DNA of 64,000 nucleotides from Anaerolineae bacterium (GTDB lineage Bacteria; Chloroflexota; Anaerolineae; Promineifilales; Promineifilaceae), in the NCBI GenBank assembly GCA_023382655.1, contig JAHDWK010000017.1:62001-126000 (forward strand), read 5' to 3'. A model generated the notes under the pieces. It saw only the letters and a program-made list of their open reading frames with translations. It was not told where the DNA came from and did not search any database. The position numbers were made by a program, and so were the translations under genes. The number at the start of each line of letters is the position of its first letter. The stretch's first letter is position 1. Of the stretch, positions 45,607-53,211 are shown piece by piece.

Positions 45607-45624
45607 TTTGGAAGCGCTCCCAAA
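45607..45624. promoter_or_regulatory. LacI operator, site 2 (in leader)
   Basis: TTTGGAAGCGCTCCCAAA, a palindrome with one mismatched pair sharing the AGCGCT core of site 1. It lies about 115 bases into the predicted transcript, so it could act as a roadblock or support looping. Confidence 0.7.
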
Positions 45625-45639
45625 TATGTGCTTAAAAAA

Positions 45640-45660
45640 GCTTTTCATGTTCTGAAAAGC
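45640..45660. repeat. Short leader hairpin
   Basis: GCTTTTCA and TGAAAAGC around TGTTC, between the two operator sites in the leader of the LacI transcript. Confidence 0.4.
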
Positions 45661-45713
45661 CCAATGAGCGCTGCGGCGTCAACTATATGAAAGTGGTGGT
45701 CTTCTCCTCAACC

Positions 45714-45773
45714 CTTCGTGGGAGCGCTCCCACGAAGTGGCAAAACTATAACAAAGCCAGGAAAGTTTGTCAA
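45714..45773 (-). promoter_or_regulatory. Sugar operon promoter with LacI operator site 1
   Basis: Read leftward: -35 TTGACA (45773–45768), 17-base spacer, -10 TATAGT (45750–45745), then a perfect 24-bp palindrome (45714–45737) with core GGGAGCGCTCCC placed on the expected transcript start. Box match and symmetry are seen directly; LacI binding is inferred from the adjacent gene and the CG-centred form of LacI operators. Confidence 0.85.
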
Positions 45774-45802
45774 CAGTTTGAACAAAATTCAGGGCGGGTT
45801 TT

Positions 45803-47083
45803 TTAGACAATTAGCCCAAGAAAGCGTTCCACATCATAAAGGCTGGCCTGGGCGGCGGGGGACCAACGCGGTGCTATCAGGTCGAAGGCATGGTCGGCGC
45901 CCGCTATCTCCACATGAACGCAGGGGATGTGATGGCGGTAAAGGGCTGTCTGTAGTTGGCGATGTTGGCCGATGTCTGGGCCAATGTCATGGCTGCCGTT
46001 GATGAGTAAGGTGGGTGGACAATGGGAACCCACATGGGTGAGCGGGGAAGCAAGTTGGTGCATGTCCGGTTCTTCGTGGGGCAGACCGCCTAACGTGAGA
46101 GGGATCATGTGGCGGGCTTCGACATAACGGCCGTCCGCCGCTAACCACCCACCCCGTTTTAACATCTTCTCCAACCAGGGCGTCAGCAAAGGGGGCGTGG
46201 CCGGAATGTGGCACAGCCGTTCATGCCCGCTGACGGTATCGCTCATGCCATAGTAAGAGATGACGCCGTGTACGGCCGTGTCCATCTCCCCCATATCCGC
46301 CGGGTCCAGGATGGGGTGGTTGGGAGTATAGGCCGCCAGCAGCGCCAGATGCGCCCCGGCCGACGCCCCCATCAGCACGATCCGATCCGGGTTAATGCCC
46401 CACGTGGTCGCGTTTGTTTTCATCCAGGCAATAGCCCGTTTGACGTCAGCAACCATGGGGATAATCGTGGCTTTGGGGGCCAGGGTATAAGCGACATCGG
46501 CAATGACATGACCTTGATTGGCCAGGTAGCGCAACAACGGCCGTGTGGTCCCCTGAAAATCTTTGTCCATGTAGTGCCAGCCGCTGCAGTGCAGGTAAAT
46601 GATGCCAATGCCGGTATGGGGAACGCCGGCGGGTGGCTGCCAGATGTCAGCCAACAGTGATTCGCCGGTTTCGTGATGACAGCCAATGACGGTATTTTCG
46701 GAGACGGGCGCGGCGGGGGATGTTAACGGCCGTACTTCATACCGCTTGGTGCGCAGCCGCCACTGCAAATGAGGGGGGATTCGCGCCTGCCAATCAGCGC
46801 CAAAGGCGAAGGCGAATTCGTCGTGGGGCGCGGTCACGTTTTTGATGTGTTGCCGCGCCAGAAACAGGCCGGCCAGACCGGCCAGCAGCGCCAGCCAATC
46901 CCGCCGCCACAGCCCCAGCAGCGCCCCTTTCAAACTGATGAGCGCCAGAAATGGCGACAACGGCCCGGCAAATCCTTTGGGTATGGCCAGGAGAGGGAGG
47001 AGACGGCCGTCTGGCAGCCGCACATTCGCCAGAAATGCCAGCCAGGCCGTGCTTATGGTCAACAAACGCAGCAGTTGTTTCAT
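45803..47083 (-). CDS. Alpha/beta-hydrolase (esterase/lipase-like) with N-terminal membrane helices
   Basis: 426 residues. One to three hydrophobic helices in the first 80 residues, then an alpha/beta-hydrolase domain of the BD-FAE/HSL type. Nucleophile Ser in GASAG near residue 243, an oxyanion segment YLHCSGWH in place of HGGG, and catalytic His in ADHAF near 400. Hydrolyses an ester of unknown kind, probably at the membrane. Upstream and downstream genes are transcribed apart from it. Confidence 0.75.
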   Translation of the reverse strand: MKQLLRLLTISTAWLAFLANVRLPDGRLLPLLAIPKGFAGPLSPFLALISLKGALLGLWRRDWLALLAGLAGLFLARQHIKNVTAPHDEFAFAFGADWQARIPPHLQWRLRTKRYEVRPLTSPAAPVSENTVIGCHHETGESLLADIWQPPAGVPHTGIGIIYLHCSGWHYMDKDFQGTTRPLLRYLANQGHVIADVAYTLAPKATIIPMVADVKRAIAWMKTNATTWGINPDRIVLMGASAGAHLALLAAYTPNHPILDPADMGEMDTAVHGVISYYGMSDTVSGHERLCHIPATPPLLTPWLEKMLKRGGWLAADGRYVEARHMIPLTLGGLPHEEPDMHQLASPLTHVGSHCPPTLLINGSHDIGPDIGQHRQLQTALYRHHIPCVHVEIAGADHAFDLIAPRWSPAAQASLYDVERFLGLIV

Positions 47084-47091
47084 CGTCTTTT

Positions 47092-47146
47092 ATCGTAATC
47101 CGTAGTCCCATTACGGTTTACGGATAACGGTTTACGGATTACGGGT
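47092..47146. repeat. Stuttered palindrome (ACGGTTTACGGAT words)
   Basis: Iterated TTTACGGAT words mirrored by a shorter CGTAATCCGTAGT arm. Located just upstream of the esterase gene start. Less regular than the other members. Confidence 0.5.
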
Positions 47147-47156
47147 CACACTAACT

Positions 47157-47261
47157 CTAGCCATCGTTCCCTTCAATGATATGGTGGGTGATTTGTTCGA
47201 TTTCGGCCAATGAAGCGCCCCGCGCTCGTTCAATTCGCTCCAGCGTGATAGTTGAACCCAT
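47157..47261 (-). CDS. Possible 34-residue small ORF
   Basis: An ATG at 47261 opens a 34-codon frame ending TAG at 47157. It encodes a mostly helical, Glu/Ile-rich peptide (ERIERARGASLAEIEQ) that looks like a fragment of a helix-turn-helix protein. No clear ribosome binding site. It may be a remnant rather than a gene. Confidence 0.25.
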   Translation of the reverse strand: MGSTITLERIERARGASLAEIEQITHHIIEGNDG

Positions 47262-47379
47262 CTAGAAAGTGGGCGCAAGTTTATCCTTTTTAGCTGTTTT
47301 GTGGTAGAACACAGGCAGTTAAGCGTATGGTGGGCAGCACGATACGCATGAGGCAGATTTTATTGTATTGGAGGCTGTG

Positions 47380-47958
47380 ATGTTAGAGGTAAAAGATAAC
47401 GGCGCCACGCAGGCGGGCATAGAGCAAAACAAGGGGATGCAGCCAATCACGCCATCTGGGCATCTGGATCAGATGTTTCGCCAGACGCGGGCTTACCACG
47501 CCCAGTTGAGCCAGATGGCTGATCTGAAAGCCAGCATGATGTTTACGCTGGCCTCGGTCATCGTCACCATTTCCATCCGGTATCTGGAAGACCCCTACCT
47601 GCGTTGGCCCGTCATGGTTCTCATCGCCGGTTCGCTGGTGACAATTGTTGCCGCGGCCTATGCGGTGATGCCCAAACTAAACTTGAATACGAAGCCCGAT
47701 TTGCGTGATCCACATACCAATCTGCTCTTTTTTGGCACGTTTAGCCATCTGGAATACAGCGAGTGGGTGGCCGAATTGGACCCCATCTTGCACGATCCGA
47801 ACCAGGCGTATGAGGCGATGCTGCGGGACATTTATGAGATGGGCATTTACATGGGGCGAAAGAAATACCGTTTCATTCGCATCGCCTATGTTTCTTTCCT
47901 GGTGGGCCTGGTGATGAGCATGTTGACGTTTGTGCTGGTGGAACTGGCGAGGCTCTAA
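47380..47958 (+). CDS. PycTM/DUF5706-like membrane protein (possible orphan Pycsar effector)
   Basis: 192 residues. A soluble helix of about 40 residues ending LSQMADLKAS, two helices (about 50–65 and 72–92), a soluble middle with NLLFFGTFSHLEY and DIYEMGIYMGRKKYR, and a last helix (about 165–185). This pattern fits PycTM (DUF5706), the membrane effector of Pycsar anti-phage systems that responds to cyclic CMP or UMP. No pyrimidine cyclase gene is adjacent, so defence is not shown. The ATG at 47380 is set by GGAGG 5 bases upstream. Confidence 0.5.
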   Translation: MLEVKDNGATQAGIEQNKGMQPITPSGHLDQMFRQTRAYHAQLSQMADLKASMMFTLASVIVTISIRYLEDPYLRWPVMVLIAGSLVTIVAAAYAVMPKLNLNTKPDLRDPHTNLLFFGTFSHLEYSEWVAELDPILHDPNQAYEAMLRDIYEMGIYMGRKKYRFIRIAYVSFLVGLVMSMLTFVLVELARL

Positions 47959-48065
47959 GTATGACTTCATTCTAAAGCACATAGATGATCTGCTGCAAGC
48001 AGAGCCGTAGCACAGATTGGCATTTTGCCAAATTGCGCCACGTTTATGGAGGAGGTTGACGCCTT

Positions 48066-49100
48066 ATGATTTCTGAAAGCAAAAATATAAAACGCTTTGT
48101 TTTGTTGGTTTTTCTGGGGTTGCTCGTGGCCTGCCAGAATGAACCCCGCCTGACAGAAGTGGATGTGCAAGCCACAGTAGACGCCGGTATTGCCGGGACA
48201 ATGATTGCGCAAGGAGTGGTCAGCACCTCGGTGGCCCAAACAGTAACAGCACCAGAAACTCCGGCTGAACTGGCTACCTTGCCACCCACCGCAACCCCCA
48301 TCCCGGCGGTCATTTTAGAAACGCCCACACCGGTGGATACGCCCACACCGCCGCCGACCAACACGGCCGTACCCACCGACACGCCCGCGCTACCTACCGA
48401 TACACCCACGGCCGTGGCCACCGATACCCCCATCCCCCTGCCCACCAACACGCCGACGCCGCCACAACCCACCAGGCCGCCGGCCACAGCCACCCTCCCC
48501 CCAAACCCTGTCTTTGGCGGCCAATTCCTGCCTAACCCCTCCTTTGAAGATGGTTGGTACAACATGTGGGGGTTGCCCGAATTGCAGCTACCTAATGGCT
48601 GGGCTTTTGAATGGGATGAAGGCCCCACCGGTTATGGCTCCAACGCCTGGGATCAGTGGTATCGTCCCGAAACGCGAGTATTGCCCTCTGCCCAACTACC
48701 CGAAAGTGAACGTGGCCTCTTTATCAAAGAAGGCAATCACACCATCAAGATTTTCAAAGGAAACGGCCCCATTAGTTTCCGTATATACCAGGATGTGAAC
48801 CTGCCCGCCGGTACTTATAGATTTACTATTCGGGCTTATCCTGACCTGGTCATGGCTTACAATGGCAACTCAAAAGTATTCTCGACCGACCCCTTCGCCG
48901 GTGAAGTCCGCATTATTGGGCCGGGCGGCGGCACGGCCTGGCTGGCGCCAACCTTTGGCGTCTGGAACGACATTCCCTTCACGTTCACCCTCAATGACCC
49001 GGCCAGCGTGCGCCTGGGCATTGGCATCCGCGCGCGGTATGGTCTGATGAACAACGGCTGGTTTTTTGATGATTGGAAGTTGGAGCGCGTCGGGGGATGA
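48066..49100 (+). CDS. Lipoprotein with Pro/Thr tether and CBM-like beta-sandwich
   Basis: 344 residues. Lipobox GLLVAC near residue 20, a low-complexity Thr/Pro/Asp tether (about 70–150), then a C-terminal jelly-roll starting FLPNPSFEDGW, typical of carbohydrate-binding modules. Surface-anchored. Binding to glycan is likely by fold, but no catalytic residues are seen. A strong GGAGGAGG-type site precedes the ATG. Confidence 0.7.
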   Translation: MISESKNIKRFVLLVFLGLLVACQNEPRLTEVDVQATVDAGIAGTMIAQGVVSTSVAQTVTAPETPAELATLPPTATPIPAVILETPTPVDTPTPPPTNTAVPTDTPALPTDTPTAVATDTPIPLPTNTPTPPQPTRPPATATLPPNPVFGGQFLPNPSFEDGWYNMWGLPELQLPNGWAFEWDEGPTGYGSNAWDQWYRPETRVLPSAQLPESERGLFIKEGNHTIKIFKGNGPISFRIYQDVNLPAGTYRFTIRAYPDLVMAYNGNSKVFSTDPFAGEVRIIGPGGGTAWLAPTFGVWNDIPFTFTLNDPASVRLGIGIRARYGLMNNGWFFDDWKLERVGG

Positions 49101-49169
49101 TGAGGTGAGTAGATGATGGGGTGACATCTGACACCTAAACACCTGATACAGAAACAAGAAGGATTAAGT

Positions 49170-50258
49170 ATGAAATTAGGTATTATTGGCCTGCCAGGGG
49201 CGGGCAAGACGACAATTTTTAATGCGCTGACGAAGGGCAATGCCCCGGTGGGGCAGAGTATGGGTGGGCGGTTTGATGTACTCACGGCCGTCGTGGACGT
49301 ACATGATGCGCGGGTAGATGTGCTCAGCCGCATGTTCAACCCCAAAAAGACCACCTACGCCCGCATCACCTATACCGACATTGCCGGGCTGAAAAAGGGG
49401 GCCAGCGAAGGGGGCGGTATGCCCGGCGAACTGCTCAACCATCTCGCCGGGTTGGATGGTTTTGTGCATGTCGTCCGCGCTTTTGAAAGCGACCTGCACC
49501 CGCACCCCGACGGCCGTGTAGACCCCGCCCGTGACCTGATGACGCTGGACACGGAATTTATCCTCAATGACTTGGGGGCGGTGGAGCGGCGGCTGGAAAA
49601 GCTGGAAGGTGGTTTGCAGCGCGGCGCGTTTAAGAACCGGGCGGAAGCGGAGACGGAGTTGGCTCTGTTCCAGCAGATGAATGAGACGTTGACGGCGGAA
49701 CGGCCGTTGCGCATCCTCCCCCTTACCGACGAACAACTCAAATCCCTGCGGGGGTATGGCCTGCTGACGCTCAAACCCATCGTCCTCATCTTCAACATTG
49801 GCGATGACCAGCCGGAAGTGGCCCTGCCCTATGATGTGCCCCACACTGTTGTCACCAATTTGCGCGGCAAGCTGGAGATGGAACTGGCGCAATTGAGCGC
49901 CGCCGGGGATGAGGAATCCCTCGCCATGTTTATGGAGGAGTACGGCGTCACCGAACTCAGTCTGGATAAAATCATTCGCCTGAGCTATGACCTGATGGGG
50001 CTGCAATCCTTTTTTACGGTGGGTGAAGATGAGGTGCGGGCGTGGACGATTGAGCGGGGGTCAACGGCCGTTGACGCCGCCGCCACCATCCATACTGACC
50101 TGGCCAAAGGGTTCATCCGCGCTGAAACGGTGCATTACGATGACCTGCTCGCCCTGGGTGGGATGCCCCAGGTGCGCGCCCACGGCAAGATGCGCCAGGA
50201 AGGCAAAACCTACCACGTCCAGGACGGCGACATTATCAACATCAAGTTCAATCTATAG
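49170..50258 (+). CDS. ychF: YchF/Obg-family P-loop ATPase/GTPase
   Basis: 362 residues, cytosolic. G1 GLPGAGKT near residue 7, switch region DIAGLKKGAS near 68, NIGDD replacing the NKxD specificity motif (as in YchF, which prefers ATP), and a C-terminal TGS domain (about 275–362). Ribosome-associated, linked to translation and stress control. Good AAGGA before the ATG. Confidence 0.93.
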   Translation: MKLGIIGLPGAGKTTIFNALTKGNAPVGQSMGGRFDVLTAVVDVHDARVDVLSRMFNPKKTTYARITYTDIAGLKKGASEGGGMPGELLNHLAGLDGFVHVVRAFESDLHPHPDGRVDPARDLMTLDTEFILNDLGAVERRLEKLEGGLQRGAFKNRAEAETELALFQQMNETLTAERPLRILPLTDEQLKSLRGYGLLTLKPIVLIFNIGDDQPEVALPYDVPHTVVTNLRGKLEMELAQLSAAGDEESLAMFMEEYGVTELSLDKIIRLSYDLMGLQSFFTVGEDEVRAWTIERGSTAVDAAATIHTDLAKGFIRAETVHYDDLLALGGMPQVRAHGKMRQEGKTYHVQDGDIINIKFNL

Positions 50259-50263
50259 AATTA

Positions 50264-50340
50264 ACCACGGATAGGACGGGTAAGACGGATTTTCACGGAT
50301 AAAAATCCGTGGGCATCGGTTACATCCGTATCATCCGTGG
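50264..50340. repeat. Stuttered palindrome (CGGAT words), copy 1
   Basis: Outer ACCACGGAT (50264) with ATCCGTGG (50333), inner CACGGAT/ATCCGTG hairpin (50294–50311). It follows the ychF stop by 5 bases. Confidence 0.6.
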
Positions 50341-50360
50341 CTAAATTGCCCGTGTAATTC

Positions 50361-50470
50361 CGAATAGAGTCTGCGGAATGAGGAATCCCTTTCAAGTGGC
50401 TGCCGCGTAGGGATTTCTCGCCGGGGACGGCTCGGAATGACAGGTGAGGTGGTGGGTGTGGACGGCCGTT
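50361..50470. repeat. 110-bp direct repeat, left copy
   Basis: Aligns without gaps to 51101–51210 at about 85% identity by hand (17 mismatches). It contains GGAATGACAGG and ends in ACGGCCGT. It marks the left edge of a 740-bp unit that carries the two-gene toxin–antitoxin-like pair. Confidence 0.75.
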
Positions 50471-50539
50471 CCTGATTATCTCCCTCCCCTCTCTACCGCC
50501 TGAGTTGTATTCTATTTGGTGAATAAGTACACTGATATT

Positions 50540-50851
50540 ATGGATCTGATCAACGGCATTCGAGAAAAATTCAGTCAGAATCGGTTTGAATTTTCCAAAC
50601 ACGCGGCCGACCGAATGATCTTGCGTCACATTGCGGTGAGTGAGATTCGAGAGGGGATTCGGAACGGAGAGGTCATTGAGGATTATCCCCAGGATAAATA
50701 TGGGCCAAGCTGTTTGATTCTTGGATTGACGCGCCAAAACCGGCCCTTGCATGTTCAATGCAGTTATCCCGTTCGGCCCCTTGTCAAAGTAATAACGGTT
50801 TATGAACCCGATCCACATGAATGGATCGGCTTCAAAGTGAGAGTGACTTAA
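50540..50851 (+). CDS. DUF4258-family protein, probable toxin
   Basis: About 103 residues. FSKHAADRMILRHIAVSEIR (conserved HA..R pattern of DUF4258), a Pro-Ser-Cys strand, LHVQCSYP and the C-terminal Pro-Asp-x4-W element. DUF4258 has a RelE/BrnT-like fold, often an mRNA-cutting toxin. A TTG at 50516 would add 8 residues; neither start has a good Shine-Dalgarno. One base separates it from the next gene. Confidence 0.7.
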   Translation: MDLINGIREKFSQNRFEFSKHAADRMILRHIAVSEIREGIRNGEVIEDYPQDKYGPSCLILGLTRQNRPLHVQCSYPVRPLVKVITVYEPDPHEWIGFKVRVT

Positions 50852-50852
50852 A

Positions 50853-51083
50853 ATGTCAGCAGAGGCTTTCCCAGAAAGGTTGGTTGAAAAAAAGGTGACC
50901 TACACCTTATTAAAGGATGACAGGTTTTATATCATCGAGGGTGTTCCAGCGCGGGTAAATGTGGAAACTGGTGAGCAGCTCTTTTCACCGGAAACAGTAG
51001 AAAAGTTGCAGCAAATTATCTGGGAACAAAAGAAACCCGCTCGCCAGATTACCACCCCCATCTATGAGTTTGCTTCTACCTGA
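50853..51083 (+). CDS. YgiT/MqsA-type antitoxin-like protein lacking zinc cysteines
   Basis: 76 residues. VPARVNVETGEQLFSPETVEK corresponds to the VPAxVCxxCGE region of YgiT-type zinc-finger antitoxins, but the Cys are replaced (N and T positions) and no other Cys pair is present. It follows the DUF4258 gene by one base, the usual toxin-first order of MqsRA-like pairs. Antitoxin role is inferred from family and order. Confidence 0.65.
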   Translation: MSAEAFPERLVEKKVTYTLLKDDRFYIIEGVPARVNVETGEQLFSPETVEKLQQIIWEQKKPARQITTPIYEFAST

Positions 51084-51100
51084 TACTCCCCCGGTCATTC

Positions 51101-51210
51101 TGAATGGAGTCTGCGGAAGGAGGAATCCCGTTCACCCGGCTGTGGCGCAGGGATTCCTCGCCGGGGACGGCTCGGAATGACGGGTGAGATGATGGGTTTT
51201 GACGGCCGTG
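51101..51210. repeat. 110-bp direct repeat, right copy
   Basis: Partner of 50361–50470 at a spacing of 740 bp. GGAATGACGGG and the terminal ACGGCCGT are kept. Confidence 0.75.
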
Positions 51211-51274
51211 CAGACCAGCGCTGGCAAGTATGTGCAGGCGAGATGCGTTGGGGTACGGCCGTAGCTAAAGACAA

Positions 51275-51925
51275 ATGGACGAATGTATCCGCCAGATTGA
51301 GGCGTATGCCCAAGAGATAATGTGCCAATGCGAAATTGCCCACGACTACAAACACGTAGATCGGGTGCGGCGATGGGCATTGCGGATCGCCGAGAAAGAA
51401 GGGTATCGGCACAGGGAACGGGTGCAGGCGGCAGCCTTGTTGCACGATATTGGTCTGCTACACGGCCGTGCCAGGCATGGCCCACGTGGTGCCGAAATGG
51501 CGGCTACATTCTTGCAGCATAACGGTTTTTTTGGCTCCGAAGAAATCACGGAAATCACGCGGGCGATTCACAACCACACTTCACTTGATGGCGAAGGTAC
51601 ACTGGACTTTATCCTGCGTGATGCCGATATATTGGATTTGTTAGGCCCGGTGGGCATTATGCGGGCGTTCACGTCTAAAGCTGCCCAACCGGAATATCTG
51701 CCAGACAATGTGAAAGGAGACACCTGGGGCATCACGGCCGTCCAAGTAACAGAACGATTCACTTCTGGACAGGGAATCGGGCCGACGATTGTGGATCATC
51801 TCAATTTTCAGATTAGCTGTTATGAGAACCTGCACACAGCGTCAGCACGAGAATGGGGACGGCCGTTGCGGGCAACGATACAATCGTTTACATGCGAATT
51901 AGAAAAACAAGTTTCGATGACTTGA
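51275..51925 (+). CDS. HD-domain phosphohydrolase
   Basis: 216 residues, cytosolic. HD metal motif: HDYKHVDRV near residue 23, LLHDIG near 55, IHNHTS near 103 and RDADILD near 120. Similar to YedJ/YpgQ-type HD proteins that act on nucleotides or other phosphate esters. The substrate is unknown. It stands to the right of the repeat-flanked pair. Confidence 0.8.
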   Translation: MDECIRQIEAYAQEIMCQCEIAHDYKHVDRVRRWALRIAEKEGYRHRERVQAAALLHDIGLLHGRARHGPRGAEMAATFLQHNGFFGSEEITEITRAIHNHTSLDGEGTLDFILRDADILDLLGPVGIMRAFTSKAAQPEYLPDNVKGDTWGITAVQVTERFTSGQGIGPTIVDHLNFQISCYENLHTASAREWGRPLRATIQSFTCELEKQVSMT

Positions 51926-51938
51926 CTTCATACCATGC

Positions 51939-53153
51939 ATGGTACATGGAATGACCAATCCTCATATGAAAATTGTTGCGGTTATCATTGCATTGTTGGT
52001 ATTGATCTCTATTGCATGGGCTGTCTTATCTGCCCTGCGTTTTCAGCCTGAGGAGGCAATTTTATATTGGGATGTAGATACAATGTATAGGTTTGAGGCT
52101 TCTTCAAAGCAGTCCTATCCACTGGAGATTCAAACAGATGGCAATATATTGTCAGCAACCTTTGATCGCAACAACGGAGAGATTGCATTTGCTGATGCCA
52201 ATGGACTAAAAACGGCATTTCTAAATGGCGATTCCCAGCAACTCCTGATAACCCATGAGAAAGAAATACTAAATCAAGACACCTTATATCGGGTAAAGTA
52301 TGTGCCTCTTGAATGGTCTCCGCATGGTGATTACATCCTGTTAAGGCGAATAGGTTATGAAACTGCTGGCATTTTTCAGTTTTCGAGAACAGATGGTTTA
52401 CTCCAACCTCTCCCTGCCCTACATTACGGAGGCGTAGATTCTCTACAATGTGAAACAGGGTTAAGCTGGTCGCCTGATGAAGACGCCATTGTGACAGGAA
52501 TTTGGGGCATAGGCTTTTGTGACGGAAATGGCGGTATTTTTGTTATCAAAGTACCATCCCTTACAGTAGAGAAAATCTTTACAGGGACACTCAGTTTGAT
52601 CCCCCCAGATCAGGAAGTTATCAATTTAGCTGGTGGGTCAGCTTACATGAAATGGTCTCCTGATGGGCAGCACATCGCATTTGTTCAAGATGAGTATTTT
52701 CCTGAGGAACAGTATCACTCTTTATTGATGCTAATTGACCCTCAGACCAGGCAAACCCAAGTAGTTGTAAATTCAGCGGAGGGAGACATTACTACACCTC
52801 TCTGGTCACCAGACAGCCAACAAATTTACTACCTCATTGACCATCAACCGCGTCTAAAACGCGATCATTTCTACTTTGAAGACCAAATCGGAGTGGCGCA
52901 GGATGAAATCTACAAAGTGGATGTAAATTCTGGTCAATCAACACGTTTGTACGCGGGTCATAACCTGGAACTTGTATCAATATCCCCACAAGGGGAATGG
53001 ATAGCGTTTTTGCAATGGGAATCAGAAGACGGCTCTGAAACAAGTCGTATATTGTGGCTACTTCATACTTCTACAAAACAGCTAGTGCAAGTATCGGAAA
53101 TACAGGCCGAGCCTTATAGTTCAGGCTTTATCGGATGGGAAATAATTGAGTGA
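51939..53153 (+). CDS. Membrane-anchored TolB-like (PD40) beta-propeller
   Basis: 404 residues. N-terminal signal-anchor helix (about 10–32) and an extracytoplasmic propeller with recurrent WSPD blades (WSPHGDYIL, WSPDEDAI, WSPDGQHIAF, WSPDSQQIYY). Likely a binding or scaffolding role. Three in-frame ATGs (51939, 51951, 51966) are possible starts. The gene is visibly more AT-rich than its neighbours and has no ACGGCCGT, which suggests recent acquisition. Confidence 0.65.
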   Translation: MVHGMTNPHMKIVAVIIALLVLISIAWAVLSALRFQPEEAILYWDVDTMYRFEASSKQSYPLEIQTDGNILSATFDRNNGEIAFADANGLKTAFLNGDSQQLLITHEKEILNQDTLYRVKYVPLEWSPHGDYILLRRIGYETAGIFQFSRTDGLLQPLPALHYGGVDSLQCETGLSWSPDEDAIVTGIWGIGFCDGNGGIFVIKVPSLTVEKIFTGTLSLIPPDQEVINLAGGSAYMKWSPDGQHIAFVQDEYFPEEQYHSLLMLIDPQTRQTQVVVNSAEGDITTPLWSPDSQQIYYLIDHQPRLKRDHFYFEDQIGVAQDEIYKVDVNSGQSTRLYAGHNLELVSISPQGEWIAFLQWESEDGSETSRILWLLHTSTKQLVQVSEIQAEPYSSGFIGWEIIE

Positions 53154-53211
53154 AGCTATCTGTCGGTTAGACGACTATTTCACGCAAAACCGATTACATG
53201 AGGAGAAAGAA

